64,000 nucleotides of DNA from Streptomyces sp. NBC_00775 (GTDB taxonomy: Bacteria; Actinomycetota; Actinomycetes; Streptomycetales; Streptomycetaceae): the NCBI RefSeq assembly GCF_036347135.1, contig NZ_CP108938.1, positions 4,836,001-4,900,000 of the forward strand. Direction: 5' to 3'. A model generated the notes under the pieces. The model saw only the letters and a program-made list of their open reading frames with translations, was not told the DNA's origin and did no database searches. Below are positions 9,346-17,475 of the stretch, in pieces (position 1 is the first letter of the stretch; the number at the start of each line of letters is the position of its first letter). The translations under genes were made by a program, and so were the position numbers.

Positions 9346-10136
9346 TCCCGATTCAACGCCTCGGGTTACCCGAGGCCGTCATCGCACGGATGACAGTGCT
9401 CACGGGGCGGATCAGGCTCAGGGACGTAGCAAATGGTGCGCGCAAGAAATACGCGGACAACCTGTGGAAGGACGAGGACGAGGTCAAGCAGGGGCTGCGT
9501 GCGGTGCTCCTCAGAATGGCCCCAGGAGTCCTCGGCTGTTGCATGTACTGCGGTGGGTTCACCGCGACCGACATCGAGCACTTCGAGCCACGGGAACACG
9601 ACGCGCTCAAGACCTTCTTCTGGCCCAACCACCTTCTGGTGTGCGGCCCGTGCAACAGCACATACAAGCGGGACTGGTGGGAGTGCGACGAAGAGACCGG
9701 TGAACCCTCGTTGATCGACCCGACCCGGGACGACCCGTTCGACCACTTGCTGCTGAACCTCAGGGAAGGCAAGTACCGCGGTGAGACGGACAGGGGACGG
9801 ACGACCGTCAACGTGCTCGGCCTCAACCTGCCCGAGAGACGCCTGATAGCCGGCCGGAAATTGGCGCAGCTCAACATTCGGAGTGTGGTGAGAGACTGGG
9901 GCCGAGCCCGGCAACAGGGAGACACAGAGGCCGAGCGCGATGCCCTCGACGTACTGAAGGGGCAGCCGTTCGCCGACGTGTGGCAGGCAATGCTGCGCCA
10001 AGCCGTGCTCCCGGGAGCAGCCTTGGTCATGAGCGACGAGCCGCCTGAGGTTCTCTCCCTGCTGCGGAACGAGGAACTGCGCGCGGCGACGCTGATCGAG
10101 TTCCCTCTGCAGCCGACACCGGCGAAGGGCGCCTAA
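9342..10136 (+). CDS. HNH endonuclease of a Septu-like (PtuB-type) defence pair
   Basis: The 264-aa product starts at a GTG that overlaps the ATPase stop (GTGA), so the two are translationally coupled. C67-x2-C70 and C101-x2-C104 form a zinc site, and between them IEHFEPRE supplies the HNH histidine (H80), followed by WPNHLLVCGPCNSTYK. This spacing and the closing CGPCN are hallmarks of the TIGR02646-like nucleases that include PtuB. The protein probably cuts DNA, or possibly RNA, when the ATPase partner signals infection. Target and trigger are not visible from sequence. Confidence 0.75.
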   Translation: MIPIQRLGLPEAVIARMTVLTGRIRLRDVANGARKKYADNLWKDEDEVKQGLRAVLLRMAPGVLGCCMYCGGFTATDIEHFEPREHDALKTFFWPNHLLVCGPCNSTYKRDWWECDEETGEPSLIDPTRDDPFDHLLLNLREGKYRGETDRGRTTVNVLGLNLPERRLIAGRKLAQLNIRSVVRDWGRARQQGDTEAERDALDVLKGQPFADVWQAMLRQAVLPGAALVMSDEPPEVLSLLRNEELRAATLIEFPLQPTPAKGA

Positions 10137-10185
10137 TGGCCGCTCTCCGGAGATCAGTTCTTATGCTGCGTCGCCGCCCACAGTG

Positions 10186-10293
10186 CTGAACCTACGACCA
10201 GGCCATGCCTTCGGCTACCCCCTCGTCCTCGCGGTGATCGCCACCGCCTGCTTCCTCCTCCACCGCAGCTTCAAGCACAACGGCTGGCTGTGA
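10186..10293 (+). pseudogene. C-terminal fragment of a CorA-like magnesium transporter
   Basis: An open frame ending at a TGA reads HAFGYPLVLAVIATACFLL followed by HRSFKHNGWL. A last hydrophobic helix with a short basic tail ending in GWL is typical of CorA-family transporters. There is no start codon or upstream domain, so this is a truncated remnant. Confidence 0.4.
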
Positions 10294-10729
10294 CATCCGG
10301 CCCCGGATTGGGCCAGTTGCACCGGCGCTGACCGTGAGCGCCGGTAGTGCACGCGTCGTTGTGCGTCTATGACTCCGAGCGTGTCGATCGAAGGCCGGAG
10401 CGGCGGATGACAGCGTGACAGCGGCTGGCTATGTTCACGAGAACCGACAGCAGTTGTTCACGAGACCGGGAGGCGTCTGCTTCGTGGAGAAATCGAACTA
10501 AGCAGGTGTGTTGACTTGCACGTACCGGGAGGCGGACCATCTCACTGGCCGACTTAAAGGGCTGTCCCGCAAGTGCCATAAGGCGTGGGAACTGCGGCTT
10601 CCGGAGCCGGGGTTTCCCGAGCCCTCCGCACAGCTCACCAGCTGGACGGTTGAGGGGATAGCCGACCGCTGCGGGTGCCATCGCCGACTGCGGCTGGCCC
10701 GCCCCGACGCTGGCGGGCATCCTCCATGC
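10294..10729. other. Intergenic stretch with the left 43-bp inverted-repeat arm
   Basis: No gene is supported here. The notable structure is the arm at 10432-10474. The open frame that extends upstream of the DUF3800 start is low-complexity and lacks a ribosome site, so I did not call it coding. Confidence 0.5.
10432..10474 (+). repeat. 43-bp inverted repeat, left arm
   Basis: The sequence begins TGTTCACGAGAACCGACAG and contains a second TTCACGAGA 25 nt after the first. Its reverse complement recurs at 12422-12464 with 40 of 43 matches. The pair brackets the DUF3800 and deoxyribosyltransferase-like genes. Confidence 0.8.
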
Positions 10730-11734
10730 ATGTCCACTTCACCCATGGAGCACCCCGTCGTTTACGTCGACGAGTCCGCCAACTCGGGCCAGAACCTCCT
10801 CGACCCACACCAACCTGTCTTCACGGTGGCCGGAGTTCACCTGCCTGACGACCTCGCCGCCTCCATCGTCGACGAGGTCCGTGGGCAGCTCCCGCGCAAT
10901 CTGCGCGAGCCGAAGTACACGTCGTTGGCGGGTTCCAGCGACGGACGGAAGGCGCTGATGAACGCCTTCGCGCGCCTGCCCGAGGGGAGCGTGCGGACGT
11001 ATCTGGTCCACAAGCGATTCATGGTGATGACCAAGATGGTCGACGTCATCGTGGAACCCATGGCGCACCGGGACGGCTACAACCTGTATGAGGGGAAGGA
11101 GACCCTCGCCCTGGCGAACATGCTGCACCTGGCCGGCCCGGTCATGGGGGATGCGGACGCCTACGACCGGATGCTCCAGGCGTTCGTGAACTGGGTCCGG
11201 CAGAAGGCCACTACCGACGAGCTGTACGCGGCCATAGCCGCCCTCAAGGCCTCCGTGCAAAGCGAGCAGTTCACCGAGTACGTGGAGGTCCTGGAATACG
11301 GCCGACCCGTCGCTGACGAGACCGCAGCGGAGATCTCATCCCAGGGGCGTCGGGACGAGCTGGATCCGGCGATCCCAAGCTTGTACTGCCTCGCCACCAC
11401 GTTCGGTCAGACCCTGGGCAAGTTCCGCCTGGTGCACGACGCATCGAAAGTAGTCGACCGCAACACCACCCGCTTGCACACCGTGCACTTCCTCCCCGAC
11501 CCCGCACGGCCGGGCGAGTTCATGAACCCCTTCATGGGCGCCATCGAGTTCGCGGACAGCAAGGACCACCCGCAGCTCCAGGTGGCGGACTGGGCTGCGG
11601 GCGCGACACGCCAGTGGGCGAAGTGGATGGCAGGTGGCGGCGGGGACCAGTTCTCCCGCGAGTTGGAGCCGGTTGCCCGACCCTGGCTCATCGGCGGCAT
11701 ATGGCCGGCTCCCGTGGAGGGCTCAGAGACATGA
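10730..11734 (+). CDS. DUF3800 domain protein
   Basis: The 334-aa product has the family's N-terminal signature VVYVDESANSG and C-terminal signature EFADSKDHPQLQVADWAAGA. The pattern of acidic residues resembles an RNase H-like fold, and DUF3800 proteins are often found in phage-defence or mobile contexts; their biochemical role is not settled. I took the ATG at 10730; a second ATG at 10745 is also possible, and neither has a strong ribosome site. The gene is followed 83 bp downstream by a deoxyribosyltransferase-like gene, and both lie inside 43-bp inverted repeats. No frameshift is visible. Confidence 0.72.
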   Translation: MSTSPMEHPVVYVDESANSGQNLLDPHQPVFTVAGVHLPDDLAASIVDEVRGQLPRNLREPKYTSLAGSSDGRKALMNAFARLPEGSVRTYLVHKRFMVMTKMVDVIVEPMAHRDGYNLYEGKETLALANMLHLAGPVMGDADAYDRMLQAFVNWVRQKATTDELYAAIAALKASVQSEQFTEYVEVLEYGRPVADETAAEISSQGRRDELDPAIPSLYCLATTFGQTLGKFRLVHDASKVVDRNTTRLHTVHFLPDPARPGEFMNPFMGAIEFADSKDHPQLQVADWAAGATRQWAKWMAGGGGDQFSRELEPVARPWLIGGIWPAPVEGSET

Positions 11735-11817
11735 TGGCGACGAGGGGCGCCTGCAGGATCTGAACAGGCTCCCCTGAAGTCGGAGTCGCCCTTGGACCAC
11801 ACCACCAGGAGGAACCA

Positions 11818-12207
11818 GTGTCATACCCGCAACTGCTCACCCCCGAGGAGAAGCTCGCCGACGCGAAGAAGCTGTTGAGCCTCCCGCGTATCGTCGTGAT
11901 CTGCGGCTCCACCCGCTTCATGACCGAGATGAACGAGGCCGATCTGCGGGAGACCAAAGCCGGAAGGATTGTCGTCAAACCGGGCTGTGACATGAAGTCG
12001 CCGCACGAACTTTGGTCCGATCCTGCCGACGCCGAGGCGCTGAAGGTTCGACTCGACGATCTGCACCGAGCGAAGATCCGGCTCGCGGATGAGGTGCTCG
12101 TAGTCGGCGACTACATCGGAGACAGCACCCGAGCCGAAATCGCCTACGCCCGGTCGCTGGGCAAGCCCGCGCGGTTCACGCACCCCGAAGTCGACCCTGA
12201 CGCCTGA
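11818..12207 (+). CDS. Nucleoside deoxyribosyltransferase-like (SLOG/TIR-like fold) protein
   Basis: The 129-aa product starts at a GTG preceded by AGGAGGAA. The core RIVVICGSTRFMTEMNEAD, the middle RIVVKPGCDMKS and the late segment ADEVLVVGDYIGDSTRAEIAYA form the alternating strand/helix pattern of nucleoside 2-deoxyribosyltransferase-like and DUF4406-like proteins. Some members process nucleosides or nucleotides in anti-phage systems. The catalytic glutamate could be E132-type in relatives; here AEIAYA offers a candidate glutamate. Its neighbour is the DUF3800 gene in the same direction, and the two probably form one transcription unit. Substrate unknown. Confidence 0.6.
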   Translation: MSYPQLLTPEEKLADAKKLLSLPRIVVICGSTRFMTEMNEADLRETKAGRIVVKPGCDMKSPHELWSDPADAEALKVRLDDLHRAKIRLADEVLVVGDYIGDSTRAEIAYARSLGKPARFTHPEVDPDA

Positions 12208-12684
12208 CCGCCCGCTGCCACTTCGACAACCAGGGCCGGCAGCCCGCCGCCTGACCGTCTCGCCGTGGCTTCGGCCGCCGCCCACCCCGCACCCTCCGCA
12301 GGCATCCCTTGGAATTTGTCATCTAGGCCGCCCTGGTGCCGTGACCGAGTCATCCGTTTCGCCCTTCCTACTCCGCGAACGGCGCTGCCGAGATGCTGTT
12401 CGAACAGCAACGCCACCCACTGCCTTCCGGTCTCGTGAATATCTGCTGTCGGTTCTCGTGAACAAAGCCACAGCGGCCCTACGGTGCCCACAAGGAGTCA
12501 CGCTGACGGCATGCGACAACGGTCGCCCTGGGCTGTTTTCTGTTGGGGCCGTTTCTCGGCGCCTTGGCCAGTGCTCCCACGTCACGGAGATGCTCGAGAA
12601 AGCCGACGCTGCGTCGCAGGCATAGCGCAACGCTCCGCGCTCCCCACGGGACTAGAGGTCTGAGCGAGTCCGACTGCGCGGCAC
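12208..12684. other. Intergenic stretch with the right 43-bp inverted-repeat arm
   Basis: No credible gene is present. Beyond the arm at 12422-12464 I see no terminator with a U-tract and no complete domain. Open frames here lack ribosome sites and recognisable sequence. Confidence 0.5.
12422..12464 (-). repeat. 43-bp inverted repeat, right arm
   Basis: This is the reverse complement of 10432-10474 with three mismatches. Together they bound a segment of about 2.03 kb. Confidence 0.8.
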
Positions 12685-13130
12685 GTGGGCGGAAGGAGGC
12701 CCGAGACGGGCACCACCGCTGTCCGCAAGAAGATGCAGCGGCTCACCGGCCCAGCCACGAGGCTCAGCATCAAGGCCACCCTCTCCTCCACGCCGAGCGC
12801 GGCCGCCAAGGATGAGCTGATCGCCAAGAACGCACGTCCACTTCCTCACCCTGCCCAAGGTCACCAAGCCCCGCGCCCTCGCGTGGACCGCCCCGCGGGT
12901 TGCCCGCTGGAAGCGGACCGGCGAGAAACCGTCCCCGGTCATGGTGTGAATCCTGAAGCAGACCACGGAGTTCCTGGACTCCATCGTCGGCGACCGGCAA
13001 TTCCACGCCTGGAGCATCTGGTGGGACGGGTGGGTTGAGCTGTCCTGGCTGATGCGGATGCCGACCCACGCGTACCAGACCGTGCTGCCTGAGATGCACG
13101 CTCGCAACCGCCTCAGCCTCCCTGAATCCC
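12685..13130 (+). pseudogene. Decayed tyrosine recombinase (integrase)
   Basis: Two frames carry successive integrase pieces. The first reads LSIKATLSS ... KDELIAKNA, like the core-binding domain. After a frameshift near 12833 the second reads LPKVTKPRALAWTAPRVARW and RTGEKPSPVMV, then an in-frame TGA where relatives have TGG, then ILKQTTEFLDSIVGDRQ. A third piece, AYQTVLPEMHA, resembles the C-terminal tail after an internal deletion that removed the catalytic R-H-R-Y centre. The gene cannot make an active enzyme. It lies about 1.5 kb outside the prophage and could be its former integrase or belong to another element. Confidence 0.6.
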
Positions 13131-13247
13131 ATCTCCACATACCAGGCAGAGAAGAAGGGACTAAATACGGATGAACTGGACTCTTACTGACTTTGTTGGC
13201 GTGATGTCGTGGCTGACAAGCGGTGGTTGCCACGGTAGGCCGGTCAT

Positions 13248-13427
13248 ATGAGGTATCCGCAGGGAGGCGGGCTGACCTCGGAGCGACGGGCGTTTCGTGA
13301 GCGCATCCGGGTGCCGGCGGCCGAGTTATTGGCCCTGGGGCACGACAATGCCGCGGTCGCCAAGCGGTTACGTGTCAGTCCCAGAAGGAACACCGGACAG
13401 ACGACACGGGTCCTACACGGCGACTGA
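13248..13427 (+). pseudogene. N-terminal fragment of an IS630-type transposase
   Basis: The 59-codon frame starts MRYPQGGGLTSERRAFRE and continues with a helix-turn-helix-like LGHDNAAVAKRLRVS. This is the usual N-terminus of IS630-family transposases in Streptomyces. The rest, including the DDE domain, is missing. Confidence 0.6.
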
Positions 13428-13450
13428 TCGCAGACGGGGTCGGAGACTGC

Positions 13451-14428
13451 TCACAGGCCCAGACGTTCGACTTCGGCAATCCGAGCTCGTACGGATGGGT
13501 CTTTGGCGAGGCTTGGGGGGAGCTTCGTCGTCGTGGTGACGTGGGCGGAGACAATCTGCTTCACGGTCACCCCCTCCACCCCAGTCAGTGCAGCGCCATG
13601 CAGGTCCGCGTCATACAGGTCAGCGCCACGAAGATTCGCGCCATGCAGGTCCGCGCCGTACAGGTGAGCGTTACGGAGATTCGCGTCATGCAGGTCCGCG
13701 TTGCGCAGGCTCGCGCTAAGCAGGAATGCCTCGCGCAGGTCCGCGCCGGTCAGATCCGTGTCGGACAGATTCGCCCTATACATGCTCGCTTGGGTCAGGT
13801 CCGCGTCGTTGAGGACTGAATCATGCAGGTCTGTGCGGGCCACGCCCGCGTTGCGCAGGTCCGCGTGCCGCAGGTCCGAGCTGTGCAGATCCGCGTCGCT
13901 CAGGTTCGCGTTGCGTAGATCTACGCCGGCCAGGTTTGCCCATGTCAGGTGTGCGTCGATCAGGTCTGCTCTGAATAGGTGTGCTGAGTGGAGGTCGGGC
14001 CGGAAGCCTTCGTCATGACTTGAGTCGCGTGTGGCAAGCACGGTGAGCGCGGCTTGGACGTCGGCTGGGACCTCCTTTCCCTTCGGCAGAGGTTTGTCGG
14101 CGTGTGTACGAACGTAGGCAGCCAGGAGGTTGGCAATGGTGGGGTGGTCGCGAGTGGAGTCCACCATGATGCGCTGCAGAGCGTAAAGACCTCCCATCCG
14201 TACATCCATGGCGTCATCACCGAGGTTCGTGACGGCTGCGGTGTACCGGTCGGTAATCTGCCCTTCCTTGCTGATCCCCAGCTCGTTGTTCACCTGCTTG
14301 ATGGAGTACACCGAATACCCCAGGCCGCCCAGAGCCACGACGGCGGTTACGACGAATGAGAGGAGCTCGATCCTCCGTGGCCGTTCCAAACTGGGCTGGT
14401 GTGGTGCGACGTCATCGGTGTTGGACAT
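13451..14428 (-). CDS. Membrane-anchored pentapeptide-repeat protein
   Basis: From the ATG at 14428, which has GGAAGGGG upstream, the product is 325 aa. A single membrane segment (IELLSFVVTAVVALGGLGYSVYS, about residues 17-40, described here in pieces) precedes a helical region. Then about 130 residues of A(D/N)LXX repeats follow, for example ADLRNAGVARTDLHDSVLND, which fold as a right-handed quadrilateral beta-helix. The in-frame ORF continues upstream to an ATG at 14614 with a weaker context, so a longer form (387 aa) is possible and may reflect fusion with a remnant prophage gene. Related proteins are mostly of unknown function. Repeated DNA of the CAGGTCCGCG type is a consequence of the protein repeats. 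Confidence 0.8.
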   Translation of the reverse strand: MSNTDDVAPHQPSLERPRRIELLSFVVTAVVALGGLGYSVYSIKQVNNELGISKEGQITDRYTAAVTNLGDDAMDVRMGGLYALQRIMVDSTRDHPTIANLLAAYVRTHADKPLPKGKEVPADVQAALTVLATRDSSHDEGFRPDLHSAHLFRADLIDAHLTWANLAGVDLRNANLSDADLHSSDLRHADLRNAGVARTDLHDSVLNDADLTQASMYRANLSDTDLTGADLREAFLLSASLRNADLHDANLRNAHLYGADLHGANLRGADLYDADLHGAALTGVEGVTVKQIVSAHVTTTTKLPPSLAKDPSVRARIAEVERLGL

Positions 14429-14636
14429 GTTTGACCCCTTCCACCATGCAAGGGTTCTGGGAACAACACCTTGGACTGATGGGGCCGATAGGGGCGGCGT
14501 CTCCCTGTCCCTGGTGAACAGGTTCAGGCTGGTCAGCAGTCGATAAGCGGCGGAGTGCAGTTCTTCGTCGTAGGTCAATGGGTTGCCCGAGTCGGTGTTG
14601 GGCTCGGTGGCCATAGGTGTCCTCGCGGTGTGGGTC

Positions 14637-14666
14637 GGGCCGCCCACCTGGTGGGGTGGGCGGCCC
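14637..14666 (-). terminator. GC hairpin between prophage genes
   Basis: A perfect 12-bp stem (GGGCCGCCCACC with its complement) encloses 6 nt. It follows the stop at 14730 in the direction of transcription. An almost identical hairpin lies at 15070-15098. Confidence 0.7.
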
Positions 14667-14729
14667 GGCGGGGTGCGGGGTCAGGAGGTGGCGGGCTTGG
14701 CGGGGGTGCCGCCGGGCCGGGAGGGGCGG

Positions 14730-15026
14730 TCAGTACAGGTCGCCGATGACCTCGGCGATGGCCTGGCCGATCGCGGTGAGGTCGTCGGTGGAGGTGAACG
14801 GCAGGTGGAGGCTGTCGCCCTGGGCGTCGTTGCGGATGTAGAGGTCTCCGGCCTCGCAGACACCGACCGTGAACGGGATGTGGTCGCCGCTGTGCAGATG
14901 ACCGGTCGTTCCCCAGGGGCCGGGCAGGGCTCCCCACTGGTCCCCTAGGAACTCAAGGGCGGCACACGCGACGGCGTGGGGAGTGTGGGGGTGCCGCTCG
15001 GGCTGGTCGTAGAAGCTCGTGGCCAT
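14730..15026 (-). CDS. Small prophage protein of unknown function
   Basis: The 98-aa product starts at the ATG at 15026, with CAGGAAGGAA upstream. It begins MATSFYDQPERHPHTPHAVA and ends in an amphipathic helix, TDDLTAIGQAIAEVIGDLY. I recognise no domain. It is the leftmost clear gene of the prophage early region and is bounded on both sides by near-identical hairpins, so it is probably transcribed with the upstream genes but separated by partial terminators. Confidence 0.6.
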   Translation of the reverse strand: MATSFYDQPERHPHTPHAVACAALEFLGDQWGALPGPWGTTGHLHSGDHIPFTVGVCEAGDLYIRNDAQGDSLHLPFTSTDDLTAIGQAIAEVIGDLY

Positions 15027-15069
15027 GGGGCGGTGTATTCCTTCCTGGTTGCTGCTCGGGGTTTGGGTA

Positions 15070-15098
15070 GGGCCGCCCACCACTGGGGTGGGCGGCCC
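15070..15098 (-). terminator. GC hairpin between prophage genes
   Basis: The same 12-bp stem as at 14637-14666 encloses a 5-nt loop, just after the stop of the gene ending at 15114. Confidence 0.7.
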
Positions 15099-15113
15099 GG
15101 CGTGGGTGTGGGG

Positions 15114-15740
15114 TCAGGAGGTGGCGGGCTTGCTGGCGCGCTTGCGCGCGGGGCGCGGCTTGGGCTCGGCGTCGGCGGCGGGGGTGTCGGCCTTGGCTGC
15201 GGCGGGCTTGGTGCGGCGGGTCCGCATCGGGATGGCCTTCGCGGCGGGCTCGGCGGGGGCCTGCGGCTCCGGAGCGGGCTCGGTCGGGGCCTGCGGCTCG
15301 GGCGCTGCCTCGGGGACAGGGGCAGACTCGTTCAACACTTCGGACAGTGCGCTGTCGAAGGCCTCTTCCCACGGCCGGTGGCCGACGTACAGCGGCTTGG
15401 TGTCGAAGGCGGGCAGCAGGCGGTCGGTGATCGCGTTGTAGAGGACGGTCGCGGGGTCCCTGTCGGCTTCGAGGCGGCCGATGTGGACCCAGGTGTGCCA
15501 GCGGTCGCCGTGCGGCAGGGGGGCGATGCCCTCGATGGGCTCGTGGTCGGCGGGCTCGGTGCCGCCGGTGGCCCACAGCTGGATGTTGCTGCCATTACCG
15601 AGGAGGCGCATCCCGATCTGACAGTCGCGGGGGCCGTCGAGGCTGACGATGTCGTCGATGATGAGTTCGTTGAGCGTCCAGCCGAGGTAGCCGCCGAGGG
15701 TTTCGGCGGTGGCATGGAGGGCTGAGGGTGCGAGCTGCAC
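15114..15740 (-). CDS. Prophage protein with Pro/Ala-rich basic tail, unknown function
   Basis: I chose the GTG at 15740 because the recurrent CTTGGAG element lies upstream with its usual 6-nt spacer; a TTG at 15752 is inside that element. The 208-aa product has a folded-looking first 130 residues (LGWTLNELIIDDIVSLDGP, HTWVHIGRLEAD). A low-complexity tail follows with repeats of EPQAP and then basic patches such as RTRRTKPAAAK and ARKRASKP. Such Lys/Ala/Pro tails often bind nucleic acid. No family recognised. Confidence 0.65.
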   Translation of the reverse strand: MQLAPSALHATAETLGGYLGWTLNELIIDDIVSLDGPRDCQIGMRLLGNGSNIQLWATGGTEPADHEPIEGIAPLPHGDRWHTWVHIGRLEADRDPATVLYNAITDRLLPAFDTKPLYVGHRPWEEAFDSALSEVLNESAPVPEAAPEPQAPTEPAPEPQAPAEPAAKAIPMRTRRTKPAAAKADTPAADAEPKPRPARKRASKPATS

Positions 15741-15807
15741 TGGGTTCTCCAAGAGGTCGGTTGGTGCTGGTTGGGGCCCCGGCCGGGTGGGGCGGGGCTG
15801 CTGGGGG

Positions 15808-16128
15808 TCAGGCCGGGAGGCTGTCCAGGAGGGTGCGGGTGGCCTGGACGAGCTGGGTCACGCCGGCGAGCTGGGGGGTGTTGGCTTCCTCGCTGCAGGC
15901 GTAGTTGCTGGCGATGCTGAGGGCGTCGCGGGCCTTGTCGGCGTCGCCGCGGCCGAGGAGGCGACGGGCGGTGTTGAGCTGGAAGGCGACGACTCTGAGG
16001 GCTGCATCCTGTTCGTCGCACGTCGAGTGGATGGCGAGCTGGCGGGTGCGGTCTGCCCACTTGCGGGCGGCGGCTTCGAGGTCCGGGAGGTCGAACCGGA
16101 GGTCGAGGGTCGGGGCTGAGAGCTGCAT
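15808..16128 (-). CDS. Small prophage protein of unknown function
   Basis: The ATG at 16128 follows CTTGGAG with a 6-nt spacer. The 106-aa product is helical (LPDLEAAARKWADRTRQLAI, QLNTARRLLGRGDADKARDA). The shape suggests a TPR-like helical hairpin protein, but I cannot assign a family. It is the first gene downstream of promoter P1 at 16228-16256. Confidence 0.62.
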   Translation of the reverse strand: MQLSAPTLDLRFDLPDLEAAARKWADRTRQLAIHSTCDEQDAALRVVAFQLNTARRLLGRGDADKARDALSIASNYACSEEANTPQLAGVTQLVQATRTLLDSLPA

Positions 16129-16163
16129 GGGGGTCTCCAAGGGGTCGGGTGGTGCTGTGCGAA

Positions 16164-16187
16164 GGCCCCGCCCTGGTGGGCGGGGCC
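16164..16187 (-). terminator. GC hairpin downstream of promoter P1
   Basis: GGCCCCGCCC and its complement form a perfect 10-bp stem around TGGT. It lies between promoter P1 and the first gene, so it would form in the 5' leader of that transcript. Confidence 0.55.
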
Positions 16188-16227
16188 GGTAGGTCAGGAG
16201 GGGAGGGCCGATCCCCCTCATCCTCTT

Positions 16228-16256
16228 ATTTTATGTGTCAAGAGGGTTTGGGGCAA
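16228..16256 (-). promoter_or_regulatory. Prophage early promoter P1
   Basis: Read on the minus strand: -35 TTGCCC (16256-16251), a 17-nt spacer, then -10 TAAAAT (16233-16228), followed by AAGAGGA at the likely start. The same layout recurs at P2, P3 and P4. The surrounding DNA is unusually AT-rich for this window. Confidence 0.7.
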
Positions 16257-16280
16257 GAATTCTTCCGGGATAACCCCAGG

Positions 16281-17381
16281 TCAGACGGCCTGTGCGCCGG
16301 TCAGCCGGTCGACGAGCGCGAACGCTTCCTGGGCCGCGTCGACCGCCGCGATGTAGCCGAGGATCTGGTCCCGCTCCTCGAACAGGTGCTTGCGCTCTCG
16401 CGCGGTCCGGTCCGACAGGCCGCCGTCGGCGAGGGTGTCGCCGCAGGCGATGACGACGTTGGGGCCCAGGCCCCACACGATCGCGTTGACGGCCGCGCCG
16501 GCCGCCGCGAGCGGTTCGAGTTCGTTCAATGCCCACGCGTAGTCGGCGGGGTCCGCCTGCAGTTCGCGCAGATGCTGGGCGGCGGCGCGGAACATGCCGC
16601 CCGTGCCGCCAGCGGGCTCGTGGAACCGCCAACCCTTCTCGGGCAGCTCGTCGCCGAGGAGCATCCTGGCCATCAGGTCGCAGAGCTCCGGCGGCGTGTG
16701 GTACTCGCCGAGGCCCTGCTTGGCGCCGTGCGAGCGGAGCGAGGTGATCGTCCACGACATCACGTCGGTGTCGGAACGGTTGTAGGGGTCGGGGTCCCCG
16801 GTCAGCTGCAGGATGCCGTAGCGCAGCGCCGTCTCGGTCACCCGGCGCACCGCGTAGGCCTTCTCCTCCACGCCGTCCTCGGTGAGCCAGCCCATCAGCG
16901 GGGCCATGCGAGCGCCCAGGTCGGGCCGGTGGGCCCAGGCGTGCGCATAGATCTCGCGGTAGCCCTGCAGGAGCTCCCAGTCGGTCGAGTTGCTGATGAT
17001 GCGGGTGACGTCCTCGGTGTGGCCCTTGATGGGGAACAGGGCCAGGCCGCCGATGATGCTGACGGGGATGTCGATGCGGTAGCCGCCCCAGTTGGAGGCG
17101 TGCCAGGTGTCGGCGACGGCCTCGCCGAGGCGCTGCCCGGCGTCGCGCGGGTTGCCGATCAGCAGCGGCGCTATGCGGCGCGGCGCGGGGATGGAGGTCT
17201 GCACGGACGGCAGCTCGGGGCGTGGGTCGGCGAACAGGCTGTCGGGCTCATCGTCGGCCGCCACGACCGGGCGGGGTTCGGGCGCGGGCGCCGGGCGAGG
17301 CGCGGGCGCCGGGCGGGGCGGGGTGCGGCGGGCGGTGAAGGTCTTCGGGATCTCCTCGGCGAACAGGTCCAGCTGGTCCAT
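16281..17381 (-). CDS. N6-DNA-methylase-like protein lacking the NPPF motif
   Basis: The ATG at 17381 has AAGGAG with a 6-nt spacer. The 366-aa product starts with a Pro-rich linker (about 20-60). Later it carries GEYHTPPELCDLMARMLL and EPAGGTGGM, which match the target-entry and SAM-binding motifs of HsdM-like N6 adenine methylases, then CGDTLADG. In active enzymes an NPPF/Y tetrapeptide follows soon after; here the sequence ends in a helical tail (ARERKHLFEERDQILGYIA) without it. It therefore probably binds SAM or DNA but may not methylate. Similar proteins occur in actinophages. An anti-restriction or decoy role is conjecture. Confidence 0.65.
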   Translation of the reverse strand: MDQLDLFAEEIPKTFTARRTPPRPAPAPRPAPAPEPRPVVAADDEPDSLFADPRPELPSVQTSIPAPRRIAPLLIGNPRDAGQRLGEAVADTWHASNWGGYRIDIPVSIIGGLALFPIKGHTEDVTRIISNSTDWELLQGYREIYAHAWAHRPDLGARMAPLMGWLTEDGVEEKAYAVRRVTETALRYGILQLTGDPDPYNRSDTDVMSWTITSLRSHGAKQGLGEYHTPPELCDLMARMLLGDELPEKGWRFHEPAGGTGGMFRAAAQHLRELQADPADYAWALNELEPLAAAGAAVNAIVWGLGPNVVIACGDTLADGGLSDRTARERKHLFEERDQILGYIAAVDAAQEAFALVDRLTGAQAV

Positions 17382-17410
17382 CGGTTGCTCCTTGAGGTGT
17401 GGGTATGGCG

Positions 17411-17454
17411 GCGCCCCGCCACCCGGGCCGGGTTCGGCCGGGGCGGCGGGGCGC
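17411..17454 (-). terminator. GC hairpin between prophage genes
   Basis: GCGCCCCGCC (17411-17420) pairs with GGCGGGGCGC (17445-17454). It lies between the stop at 17476 and the next gene start. Confidence 0.55.
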
Positions 17455-17475
17455 TACAGGCGGGTTGGTGTGGGG

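Noticed and set aside
13560..14010. Array of CAGGTCCGCG-type repeats as a CRISPR or iteron array
   Set aside because: The spacing follows 15-bp pentapeptide codon repeats of the overlapping coding frame.
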